This document shows, in pieces, positions 7,971 through 15,370 of a stretch of DNA of 15,370 nt; position 1 is the stretch's first letter, and every line of letters begins with the position of its first letter. A program made the translations under genes and the position numbers. This DNA comes from an uncultured Opitutia bacterium (GTDB taxonomy: Bacteria > Verrucomicrobiota > Verrucomicrobiia > Opitutales > Opitutaceae), in assembly GCA_937952235.1 (NCBI GenBank), contig CALFZM010000305.1, forward strand, positions 1 to 15,370, read 5' to 3'. The notes beneath the pieces were generated by a model. That model saw only the letters and a program-made list of their open reading frames with translations, did not search any database and had not been told where the DNA came from.

Positions 7971-7991
7971 CTGCGAATCCGCGCTTCGCAG
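7971..7991. other. Stem-loop upstream of the PSD1 cytochrome gene
   Basis: CTGCGAA (7971-7977) and TTCGCAG (7985-7991) form a perfect 7-bp stem with a 7-base loop, 51 bases before the ATG at 8043. It could be an operator-like dyad or an mRNA hairpin. No convincing -35/-10 pair was seen beside it: TTGAAT at 7993-7998 has no good partner 16-18 bases downstream. Its role is unknown. Confidence 0.3.
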
Positions 7992-8042
7992 GTTGAATTC
8001 GCCGGCAGGTTACCTTCACTCCCGTTGTCTTTCGCTTACCTC

Positions 8043-11000
8043 ATGGCTATCCCCTGCCACGCCTCGAGAGTATCGTTCGTTGCCGGCCTTCTCCTCGGCG
8101 GCACCGGCTGGGCCGCAGCCGCGCCCACCCCGCGCGAGCTGAGCTACAACGAGCACATCCAGCCGATCCTGGCGGAAAACTGCTTCCACTGCCACGGGCC
8201 CGACTCCGGCACGCGCAAGGGCAAGCTGCGGCTCGACCGCGCCGCCGAAGCCAAGCTGCCGCGCGGCGACCGCGAGGCGGCGATCAAGCCCGGCCATCCC
8301 AAGGAAAGCCCGGTGGTCGAGCGCATCCTGTCGACGGATACCGAGGAGCAGATGCCGCCGCCCGAGTCGCACAAGAAACTCAAGCCGGAGGAGATCGCGC
8401 TGCTCCAGCGCTGGATCGGCGAAGGGGCGAAGTACGAGGAACACTGGTCGCTCATCGCGCCGCGGCGCCGGGCCGTGCCGGCGCTGCCGGCCGGCTTTCC
8501 GGCCGCGTGGAACGCGCACCCCGTCGATCGCTTCCTGGCCGCGGCGCAGGCGGCGGCCGGCCTGCGGCCGAACGCAGAGGAGGCGCGGACGCGTCTGCTG
8601 CGCCGCGTGACCTTTGACCTCACCGGGCTCCCGCCCACGCCGGAGGCGATCCGGGCGTTCGCGGCCGATCGCGCGCCCGGCGCCTACGAACGCGTCGTGG
8701 ACCGCCTGCTGCAGACCGATGCCTCGGCCGAGCACTTCGCCCGCTACTGGCTCGACGCCGTGCGCTATGCGGACACCCACGGCATCCACATCGACAATTA
8801 CCGCTCGATCTGGCCCTACCGCGACTGGGTGGTGAACGCGTTCCGCCGCAACCAGCCGTTCGACCAGTTCACCATCGAGCAGGTTGCGGGCGACCTCCTG
8901 CCGGGGGCGACGCTGGAGCAGAAGGTGGCCTCGGGCTTCAACCGCTGCCTGCCGACCACGAGCGAGGGCGGCGCCATCGCCGAGGAATACGAGGCGATCT
9001 ACGCGAAGGATCGCGTGGAGACGTTTTCGACCGTCTGGCTCGGATTGACGACGGGTTGCGCGTCGTGCCACGACCACAAGTTCGACCCGGTCTCGCAGAA
9101 GGACTTCTACGCGCTCGCGGCGTTCTTTCGGAACAACACGATGCCGGCGATGGACGGCAACCGGCACGACACGCCGCCCACGCTGTTCGTGCCCGCCGCG
9201 CCGGATCGCGTCCGCTGGCAGGAACTGCAGGTTCAGTCCGCCGCGTTGCAGGAGCAACTGCAGGCGCGGGCCCGGGCGGCCGACGCCGACTTCGACCGCT
9301 GGCTGGCCACCGCGCGCACGCTCGTCGCGCCGCCGGTCGAGCGCACCGTCCGGCTGCACGCGCCGCTGGTGCCGGAAGGTGCGGCGGCGGTCGGGGCCGT
9401 GACGGTGGCGGGTCCATTCGGCCCGGCGACAAAGCTCAACGAGCGCGACCTCGTGCTCGGCCCGCCGGTGCCCTGGCTCCGGGAGAGCGCGGAGAGCTTT
9501 TCCTTCTTCCTCCGGCTCGACGGCACGCCGGGAGGCACCCTGCTCTCGAGTTTCGATGCCGGAGGAAAGACCGCGGGCTGGGCGCTTTTCCTCGAAGGCG
9601 GCAAGCTGGGGCTGCAGGTTGCCGACGCGCGCGGCAGCGTGAAGGTGCGCAATGTCGCGGGCGCCGCCGTGGCGCCCGGCAAGTGGCACCACGTGCTGCT
9701 GAGCTACGACACCGCGTCGCTGCGCAGCCGCACCATCGAAGTCTTCCTTGACGGCCGCCAGGTGGTGAATTCGGGCATCTCCGCGCACCTGCCTTCCGAG
9801 ATCCGGCCGGTCGCCCCCCTGCGGCTCGGTTCGCGCCAGGGGGCGGACGGGCGGCCGGCCGACCCGCTCACCGGCGGCGACGTCTGGGTGCAGGAGTTCC
9901 GCCGCTTCGATCGCGGCGCCTTCGCCGCCGACGCGAAGGAAATCGCCGACCTGCTCGAAGCGCACGCCGGACTGGAGGCCGGGGAAAAGCGCACCGCGGC
10001 GCAGCGGAAGCAGCTTCGTGAACACTTCCTGGCCGCGGTCGACGCGCCCTCGCTCGCGCTCGCGGCGCAGCTCGATGCGCTCCGGCGCGAGGAGGACGGG
10101 CTCCGCGCCCGCGGCGGGCTCACGCTCGTGATGGAGGAGAAGAAGGACAGCGAGCCCTTCGCGCACGTGCTGAATCGCGGCGAGTATTCGCAGCCGGGCG
10201 AGAAGGTGGGGCCCGCCGTCCCCGCCGTGCTGCCGCCGCTGCCGGCGGAGGCGCCGCGCAACCGGCTCGGCCTGGCCCGCTGGCTTGTCGCGCCGGAGAA
10301 TCCGCTGACCGCGCGCGTCACCGTCAACCGCGCCTGGCAGCAGCTGTTCGGCACCGGGTTGGTGGAATCGGCGGGCGACTTTGGCGTGATGGGCGCGCGG
10401 CCGTCGCACCCGCTGCTGCTCGACTGGCTCGCGGTGGAGTTTCGCGAGGGGGGATGGGATTTCCGCCGGCTGATGCGGCTCCTCGTCACCAGCGCGGCGT
10501 ACCGGCAGTCGGCCGCGGCCACGCCCGCGCACCTCGAGCGCGATCCGGGCAACCGCCTCCTCGCGCGCGGTCCCCGCTTCCGCCTCGATGCGGAGGAGCT
10601 GCGCGACCAGGCGCTCGCCGCGTCGGGCCTGCTCGTGGCGAAACTCGGCGGCCGGCCCGCCCGCCCCTACCAGCCCGAAGGCATCTGGGAGGAGGTCGCG
10701 ATGAAGGAGTCGACGACGCGTTATTACACGCCGGATACGGGGGAGAACCTCTACCGCCGCTCGCTCTACACCGTGCTCAAGCGCACCGCGGCGCCGCCCG
10801 CGATGGAGCTGCTGAACGCGCCCAACCGCGAGGTCACGTGCGTGCGCCGCGATCGCACCAACACGCCGCTGCAGGCGCTGGTGACGATGAACGAGACGCT
10901 CTTCGTCGAGGCTTCGCGCCAGCTCGCGGCCCGCGTGCTGCGCGAGGCACCCGGCGTGGACGCGCGGCTCGACGGGGTGGCGTTGCGCCTGCTCGGCCGC

Positions 11001-11204
11001 AGCCTCGACGCCGGCGAGCGGACGATCCTGCGGCGCACGCTCGACGACGCCCTCGCGGTGTACCGGCGCGAGCCGGCGGAGGCCGCCAAGCTGCTCGGCG
11101 TCGGCGAATCGGCCGTGGATCCGCAGCTTCCGGCCGCGGAGGTCGCCGCATGGACGCTCGTCGCGAGCCAGGTGATGAACCTGGATGAAGCTCTCACCAA
11201 GTAA
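8043..11204 (+). CDS. PSD1-type di-haem cytochrome c with LamG-like domain (PSCyt1-DUF1549-LamG-DUF1553)
   Basis: The product is a 1053-residue exported protein of the planctomycete cytochrome class. A TTG 18 bases upstream is in frame, but ATG 8043 gives a proper signal peptide (ASRVSFVAGLLLGGTGWAAA, 7-26). PSCyt1 covers about 33-140 with CFHCH (47-51) and MPPPESHKKL (104-113). PSCyt2/DUF1549 covers about 157-365: HPVDRFLAA, LLRRVTFDLTGLPPTPEAIR, RYADTHGIHIDNYRSIWPYR. A second haem motif, CASCHDHKFDP, lies at 339-349. Residues about 430-630 resemble a LamG/concanavalin-A-like sandwich (GKWHHVLLSYD, IEVFLDGRQVVNSG), suggesting glycan or protein binding. PSD1/DUF1553 fills about 700-1050 (NRLGLARWLVAPENPLTARV, TNTPLQALVTMN). 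The enzymatic role of this family is not established. A DUF1501 gene follows 19 bases later, the usual partner. A paralogue starts at 12968. Confidence 0.93.
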   Translation: MAIPCHASRVSFVAGLLLGGTGWAAAAPTPRELSYNEHIQPILAENCFHCHGPDSGTRKGKLRLDRAAEAKLPRGDREAAIKPGHPKESPVVERILSTDTEEQMPPPESHKKLKPEEIALLQRWIGEGAKYEEHWSLIAPRRRAVPALPAGFPAAWNAHPVDRFLAAAQAAAGLRPNAEEARTRLLRRVTFDLTGLPPTPEAIRAFAADRAPGAYERVVDRLLQTDASAEHFARYWLDAVRYADTHGIHIDNYRSIWPYRDWVVNAFRRNQPFDQFTIEQVAGDLLPGATLEQKVASGFNRCLPTTSEGGAIAEEYEAIYAKDRVETFSTVWLGLTTGCASCHDHKFDPVSQKDFYALAAFFRNNTMPAMDGNRHDTPPTLFVPAAPDRVRWQELQVQSAALQEQLQARARAADADFDRWLATARTLVAPPVERTVRLHAPLVPEGAAAVGAVTVAGPFGPATKLNERDLVLGPPVPWLRESAESFSFFLRLDGTPGGTLLSSFDAGGKTAGWALFLEGGKLGLQVADARGSVKVRNVAGAAVAPGKWHHVLLSYDTASLRSRTIEVFLDGRQVVNSGISAHLPSEIRPVAPLRLGSRQGADGRPADPLTGGDVWVQEFRRFDRGAFAADAKEIADLLEAHAGLEAGEKRTAAQRKQLREHFLAAVDAPSLALAAQLDALRREEDGLRARGGLTLVMEEKKDSEPFAHVLNRGEYSQPGEKVGPAVPAVLPPLPAEAPRNRLGLARWLVAPENPLTARVTVNRAWQQLFGTGLVESAGDFGVMGARPSHPLLLDWLAVEFREGGWDFRRLMRLLVTSAAYRQSAAATPAHLERDPGNRLLARGPRFRLDAEELRDQALAASGLLVAKLGGRPARPYQPEGIWEEVAMKESTTRYYTPDTGENLYRRSLYTVLKRTAAPPAMELLNAPNREVTCVRRDRTNTPLQALVTMNETLFVEASRQLAARVLREAPGVDARLDGVALRLLGRSLDAGERTILRRTLDDALAVYRREPAEAAKLLGVGESAVDPQLPAAEVAAWTLVASQVMNLDEALTK

Positions 11205-11223
11205 GCCATCCCAGCCCAAAGCC

Positions 11224-12705
11224 ATGAATTCCCTTCACCCCGAATGGCGGGAGCCGGTTGAACAGTACAACGCCGCGCTCACGCGCCGGCAGTTCTTCCG
11301 GCAGTCGGGCACCGGCCTCGGCGTCGCCGCGCTGGCGGCCCTGCTGGGCAACCGTCCCCTGGCGTCGGGCGCCGCGGCGGGAGCGCCGGCGCCGTGGCAA
11401 ATCGCACCCAAGGCCAAGCGCGCGATCTACATCTCGCTGATCGGCGCGCCGTCGCAGCTCGAGCTGTTCGACTACAAGCCCCACCTGGCGCCGCGCTTCA
11501 AGGAGGACCTGAAGGACTGGCTCCAGACCCAGGGTGAGCGGCTGACGGGCATGACGGCGCGGCAGGCCTCGTTTCCCCTGGCGCCGAACATCTTCAAGTT
11601 CGCGCAGCACGGGCAGAGCGGGGCGTGGATCAGCGAGCTGCTGCCGTACACCGCGAGGATGGCCGATGACATCTGCATCGTGCGCTCGATGAAGACGGAC
11701 GCGATCAACCACGAGCCGGCCAACCAGCTCGTGTACACCGGCTCGATGCAGAACGGGAAGGCGTCGATCGGCTCCTGGCTTTCTTACGGGCTCGGCTCGC
11801 TCAACGAGGACCTGCCGGCGTTCGTGGTGCTGCACGCCAAACATTCCAGCCCGTTCTCCAACGTCCAGGCCATCTCGTCGCGGCTCTGGGGCGCGGGCTT
11901 CCTGCCGGGCAAGCACGCGGGCGTGTCGTTTCGTCCGCAGGGCGATCCCGTCCTCTACCTCAACGACGCGCCCGGCGTGCCGCGCGAGCTGCGCCGGCGG
12001 ATACTGGACGGCATCGGCGAATTCAACCGCCGCAGCTACGCCGCGATTGGCGATCCCGAGATCCAGACCCGCACGCAGCAGTACGAGATGGCGTTCCGCA
12101 TGCAGGCGAGCATCCCGGAGCTGGCCGACCTCGCGAAGGAGCCGGAGTCCACCTATGCGCTCTACGGCGAGGAGGCGCGCGTGCGCGGCACGTTTGCCAG
12201 TTCCGCGCTGATGGCGCGCCGGCTGGTGGAGCGTGGAGTGCGCTTCGTGCAGATCTTCCACCGCGGCTGGGACCAGCACGGCACGCTGCCCCGCGACATC
12301 GCGTCGCAGTGCAAGGACGTCGACCAGGCGTGCTACGGGCTCGTGCAGGACCTGAAACAACGCGGTCTGCTCGACGACACGCTCGTGATCTGGGGCGGCG
12401 AGTTCGGCCGGACGGTCTATTGCCAGGGCACGCTGACCGAGACGAACTACGGCCGCGACCACCACCCGCGCTGCTTCTCGATCTGGCTCGCGGGAGGCGG
12501 CATCAAGGGCGGACAAGTCTACGGCGAGACCGACGAGATGTCCTATAACATCGTGAAGGACCCCGTGCATATCCGGGACCTGCATGCGACGCTGCTGCAC
12601 CTCATGGGTATCGATCACGAGCGGTTGAGCTTCAAGTTCCAGGGTCTCGACCAGCGGCTGACCGGCGTGGTCCCGGCGCACGTGGTGAAGGGTCTCCTGG
12701 CGTGA
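11224..12705 (+). CDS. DUF1501 family protein, Tat-exported
   Basis: With ATG 11224 this is a 493-residue protein of the DUF1501 family, which has an alkaline-phosphatase-like fold. An in-frame ATG at 11185 overlaps the previous gene by 20 bases and has an AGGTGA-like site upstream. The later start is preferred because it gives the normal short leader before the Tat signal TRRQFFRQSGTGLGVAALAA (20-39). Family motifs follow in order: YISLIGAPSQLELFDYKP (69-86), TDAINHEPANQLVYTGSMQN (158-177), FVQIFHRGWDQHG (341-353), IWGGEFGRT (389-397), GRDHHPRCFSIWLAGGGIKG (410-429), DPVHIRDLHATLLHLMGIDH (446-465). The Glu393, Arg411, Asp412, His413 and His414 cluster resembles the metal or substrate site of the superfamily. 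The reaction is unknown. DUF1501 genes are almost always paired with PSD1 cytochromes in PVC bacteria, so a joint envelope function is inferred. Confidence 0.93.
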   Translation: MNSLHPEWREPVEQYNAALTRRQFFRQSGTGLGVAALAALLGNRPLASGAAAGAPAPWQIAPKAKRAIYISLIGAPSQLELFDYKPHLAPRFKEDLKDWLQTQGERLTGMTARQASFPLAPNIFKFAQHGQSGAWISELLPYTARMADDICIVRSMKTDAINHEPANQLVYTGSMQNGKASIGSWLSYGLGSLNEDLPAFVVLHAKHSSPFSNVQAISSRLWGAGFLPGKHAGVSFRPQGDPVLYLNDAPGVPRELRRRILDGIGEFNRRSYAAIGDPEIQTRTQQYEMAFRMQASIPELADLAKEPESTYALYGEEARVRGTFASSALMARRLVERGVRFVQIFHRGWDQHGTLPRDIASQCKDVDQACYGLVQDLKQRGLLDDTLVIWGGEFGRTVYCQGTLTETNYGRDHHPRCFSIWLAGGGIKGGQVYGETDEMSYNIVKDPVHIRDLHATLLHLMGIDHERLSFKFQGLDQRLTGVVPAHVVKGLLA

Positions 12706-12754
12706 GCGCGTGCGCCGGAGCCATCTCTTCGCAGTGAAGCGGTTGCGGCCATCG

Positions 12755-12883
12755 AGGTGGAGCCGCCGGTCCCCGGGCGGCTGACGTACGGCGGATCCTT
12801 TCGCAGTGCCGGGAGGGCGAGACGGATCCCGACCGGTGGCTGCGTGGGTCGCGGGAAGGGCGGACGGGGACGTCCGCGCTCCT
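12755..12883. repeat. Second pair of REP-like hairpin elements
   Basis: The element at 12755-12783 (+) matches 7841-7869 at 24 of 29 positions and the right arm of that pair at 25 of 29. Its stem is AGCCGCC (12761-12767) with GGCGGCT (12776-12782), loop GGTCCCCG. The element at 12858-12883 on the minus strand reads AGGAGC, then stem GCGGAC, loop GTCCCC, stem GTCCGC. It keeps the GGAGC tag and the loop but has a different stem. The two lie in opposite orientation, 74 bases apart. Between them TCCCGACC (12827-12834) can pair with GGTCGCGGGA (12847-12856) with a 2-base bulge. The whole 262-base gap between the DUF1501 gene and the next cytochrome gene thus appears structured rather than coding. 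TTCGCAGTG also occurs twice, at 12728 and 12800. Confidence 0.6.
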
Positions 12884-12967
12884 GCCGGGGCGCAGCCCGG
12901 GCGGTTCCGCGCATCACGGGATTGTCTTCGTCCGCGCGAAGGCTTCCACTCGGGAAACCCCGCCCCC

Positions 12968-15370
12968 ATGCCACGCCGCTTCGTCCCCGTCGTGTTCGCC
13001 GTCCCGGCGTTTGCGGTCGCCGCGCCGGCGACGTTGACGTTCAACGAACACATCCAGCCGATCCTGGCGGAAAACTGCTATGCCTGCCATGGCGTCGACG
13101 CCGGGTCGCGCAAAGCCGAGCTGCGGCTCGACCGGGCGGAGTTCGCCACCGCGCGGCGCAAGGAGGGCGGTCCCGCGATTGTGCCCGGCAAGCCGGACGA
13201 AAGCCTGCTGATCCAGCGGATCGAGTCGCGCGATGAAAAGAAGGTCATGCCGCCCCCGGAAGCGCACAAGACGCTGAAGCCGGAACAGGTCGCCCTCCTT
13301 CGCCGCTGGATCGCCGAGGGCGCCGCGTACCAGGAACACTGGGCATTCATCGCGCCGGTGGCCGCACCGCCGCCGGTCGCGACCGGAGCGAAGCCGGAGG
13401 TGAACCGGCATCCCGTGGACGCGTTCGTGGCGGCCCGGCTCGCGCGGGAAGGACTGGCGCTGTCGGCGGAAGCCGACCGGCGGACGCTGGCGCGGCGCGT
13501 GACGCTCGATCTGACCGGCATCATCCCGACACCGGAGGAGGTGGAGGCGTTCGCGAAGGATCGCGCGCCCGGCGCCTACGAGCGGCTGGTCGACCGGCTG
13601 CTCGCCAGCCCGCGTTACGGCGAGCACCGCGCCCGCTACTGGCTCGACTACGTGCGTTACGCGGACACGCATGGCATCCACTTCGACAACGCGCGCGCGA
13701 TCTGGCCGTACCGCGACTACGTCATCCGGGCGTTCAACGCCAACAAGCCCTTCGACACGTTCGTGCGGGAGCAACTCGCGGGAGACCTGCTGCCGGCGAA
13801 GACTTTCGACGAACTCGCCGCGACCGGATTCGTCCGCAGCAACATGACGACCAATGAAGGCGGCACGATCACCGAGGAGGTGTACGTGAACCAGACGCGC
13901 GACCGGGTGGAGGCGTTCGGCGCGACCTTCCTCGGGCTCACGACCGGCTGCGCGGCGTGCCACGACCACAAGTTCGATCCCCTGACGCAGCGCGACCACT
14001 GCGCGCTCGCGGCCTTCCTCGGCAATACGCTGGAGAAACCGTGGGATTCCAACATCGCCGACCCCGCGCCCGTGCTGCGGCTGCCGCAGCCCGAGAACCT
14101 CGCCACGGCGGAGACCGTGCTCCAGGCGAGGGCGGCGTTGTGGAGCCGGCTCGATGCCCGGAGGTCGCAGAGCCGGAAGCTGGTCGGGGCATGGCTGGCC
14201 GCCGGACACCGGCCAAAGCCCGTGCCGGCCACGGGGCTCGAGCTGCGGCTGAAGCTGGACGAGGGCAGGGGCGACGTGCTGACGAATTCCGCCCCGAAAG
14301 CGAAGGTGGCTCGCTTCAAGGCCGACACCAACCCCCTCATCTGGGGCGAGAACGCGTGGCTGTGGCCCTCGATGCGCATGGACATCTTCACGCGCATCAA
14401 CCTCGGCGCCCAGGGCGACGTCGATGCCGGCGATCGCTTCTCGGCCGGTGGCTGGCTGCTGCTCCGCGCGAAGCCGGGCGGTGGCGTCCGCACCGGCACC
14501 GGCAGCGGATCACTGCTGGCGCGCCGGGGTGACGACGCGCGTCACGGCGGAGCGGGCTGGGAAATCTACCAGGAAGGCGGCCGTTTCACGGTCAACCTCG
14601 TGCCCCGTCCGGCGGCGGGAGCGCCGTCGCCTGCCGTGCCCGTCGCGGCGGGCGCCGCGGAGAACCCGCGCTACCCGGCCGCGTCCGCGCCGCCGCCGCG
14701 CGGCATCTCGGTCGTGACGTCGGAGGTGTTTCCGCGCGACGAGTGGCTGCACGTCTTCTTCACCTACGACGGCACGCGGCGTGCGGCCGGGGTGCGGTTG
14801 TACGTCAACGGCCGTTCCGTCCCGCTCGACGTGAAACTCAACACGCTGGCGGCCGACGATTCGATCCGGACCGACGCCGCCATGCACCTGGGCCGGCGGG
14901 ACGACGAACAGCCGATGCGGGAAACGCGCTTCCAGGATGTGCGCTTCTACCGGCGCCTGCTGACGGCCGAGGAAGTGGCGCGGCTGCCGTTCGAGGATGT
15001 CGCGGCCGAGATCGTGGCGCGCCAGCCGGATCCGGCGCGGTGGTCGACCGACGAGGCATTCGTCGCGGCGGACCGGTTCTACCTCGGCCGGAAGGACGAG
15101 GAGGCGCGGACGCTCGCCGCGGCCGTCGCGGCGCACGACGAGGCGCTGGCGGCTCTGACGAAGGACGGCACGCCGACCCTGATCGCGATCGAGAAGGAGT
15201 CGCCGGCGTACGCCGACATCCTCAAGCGCGGCGACTATTTCGCGCGGCTCGAGCGCGTGGAGCCGGCCGTCCCGCATTTCCTGCCCGGGCTGCCCGCCGG
15301 CACGCCGCGCAACCGGCGCGGGCTGGCGGAATGGCTGCTGATGCCCGAGCAGCCGTTGATGGCGCGCGTG
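12968..15370 (+). CDS. Second PSD1-type di-haem cytochrome c paralogue, 3' end missing
   Basis: The frame from ATG 12968 stays open for 801 codons to the window edge. A signal peptide (MPRRFVPVVFAVPAFAVAA) opens the protein. PSCyt1 has CYACH (37-41) and VMPPPEAHKTL (93-103). DUF1549 runs about 148-350 (HPVDAFVAARLAREGLALS, RRVTLDLTGIIPTPEEVEAF), with the second haem motif CAACHDHKFDP at 328-338. Residues about 415-670 contain a LamG-like sandwich (EWLHVFFTYDG, VRLYVNGRSVPLDV, MHLGRRDDEQ, RFQDVRFYRRLLTAEEVARL). It has a Pro/Ala-rich insertion near 548-577 and is longer than its counterpart in the first paralogue. PSD1/DUF1553 begins at about 779 (PRNRRGLAEWLLMPEQPLMA) and is cut, so roughly 250-300 residues lie beyond the window. 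No Shine-Dalgarno sequence precedes the ATG. A second DUF1501 gene is expected downstream by analogy with the first pair. Function is not established for the family. Confidence 0.93.
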   Translation, partial: MPRRFVPVVFAVPAFAVAAPATLTFNEHIQPILAENCYACHGVDAGSRKAELRLDRAEFATARRKEGGPAIVPGKPDESLLIQRIESRDEKKVMPPPEAHKTLKPEQVALLRRWIAEGAAYQEHWAFIAPVAAPPPVATGAKPEVNRHPVDAFVAARLAREGLALSAEADRRTLARRVTLDLTGIIPTPEEVEAFAKDRAPGAYERLVDRLLASPRYGEHRARYWLDYVRYADTHGIHFDNARAIWPYRDYVIRAFNANKPFDTFVREQLAGDLLPAKTFDELAATGFVRSNMTTNEGGTITEEVYVNQTRDRVEAFGATFLGLTTGCAACHDHKFDPLTQRDHCALAAFLGNTLEKPWDSNIADPAPVLRLPQPENLATAETVLQARAALWSRLDARRSQSRKLVGAWLAAGHRPKPVPATGLELRLKLDEGRGDVLTNSAPKAKVARFKADTNPLIWGENAWLWPSMRMDIFTRINLGAQGDVDAGDRFSAGGWLLLRAKPGGGVRTGTGSGSLLARRGDDARHGGAGWEIYQEGGRFTVNLVPRPAAGAPSPAVPVAAGAAENPRYPAASAPPPRGISVVTSEVFPRDEWLHVFFTYDGTRRAAGVRLYVNGRSVPLDVKLNTLAADDSIRTDAAMHLGRRDDEQPMRETRFQDVRFYRRLLTAEEVARLPFEDVAAEIVARQPDPARWSTDEAFVAADRFYLGRKDEEARTLAAAVAAHDEALAALTKDGTPTLIAIEKESPAYADILKRGDYFARLERVEPAVPHFLPGLPAGTPRNRRGLAEWLLMPEQPLMARV

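Noticed and set aside
7729..8019. A minus-strand frame of 96 codons in the 7833-8042 gap
   Set aside because: It overlaps the end of the fusion gene and passes through the inverted repeat. There is no start signal and no recognisable protein family.
7833..8042. Search for a tRNA, riboswitch or small protein in this gap
   Set aside because: The stems do not form a cloverleaf with a TTCRANY arm, no known riboswitch core was recognised, and no short frame with a credible start was found. The hairpin repeat explains most of the structure.
8016..11225. A 1069-codon open frame on the minus strand
   Set aside because: It is antisense to the PSD1 cytochrome gene, with composition typical of shadow frames in GC-rich DNA and no recognisable domain.
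12757..13236. A 159-codon + strand frame across the 12706-12967 gap
   Set aside because: It runs into the second cytochrome gene in the wrong frame, is Arg/Gly-rich, and its first part is made of the REP-like hairpins.

Overview
This window is GC-rich DNA (about two-thirds G+C by eye). Every gene that can be supported lies on the + strand. The gene content points to the Planctomycetota-Verrucomicrobiota group: two PSCyt1/PSCyt2(DUF1549)/PSD1(DUF1553) cytochromes, a DUF1501 protein, and a PVC-type propeller dehydrogenase fused to a haem domain, together with an exported sulfatase and an exported FAD oxidoreductase. A verrucomicrobial (Opitutales-like) origin is my best guess. The domain set supports it, but no marker gene in the window proves it.

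Layout. 1-956: 3' part of an NHL-type beta-propeller gene. 961-2559: sulfatase with the formylglycine motif CAPSR. 2694-4304: exported FAD-dependent oxidoreductase, GTG start. 4365-7832: a 1155-residue fusion of signal peptide, Lys/Pro/Ala linker, SGNH-like lobe, propeller dehydrogenase, helical repeats and c-type cytochrome. 7833-8042: intergenic region with a 31-bp inverted repeat. 8043-11204: di-haem PSD1 cytochrome with an inserted LamG-like domain. 11224-12705: Tat-exported DUF1501 protein. 12706-12967: intergenic region with further hairpin elements related to those at 7840-7941. 12968-15370: a second PSD1 cytochrome paralogue, cut by the window end. No RNA genes, CRISPR arrays, transposases or attachment sites were seen.

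How the genes may work together (inference). The products look exported, although the signal of the first gene lies outside the window. A sulfatase would remove sulfate esters. The FAD oxidoreductase and the propeller dehydrogenase would oxidise a released sugar or alcohol, with electrons passing to c-type haems. The PSD1/DUF1501 pair, with its LamG module, could bind glycans at the envelope. This resembles the sulfatase-rich, cytochrome-rich gene sets of PVC bacteria that use complex polysaccharides, but no glycoside hydrolase or transporter is present to name a substrate.

The most unusual observations are: (i) a family of at least four REP-like hairpin elements in two intergenic gaps, arranged as two inverted pairs, with one compensatory base-pair change; (ii) the SGNH-like lobe of the fusion protein, which has lost all three catalytic-triad residues; and (iii) the lack of a clear Shine-Dalgarno sequence before the preferred starts.
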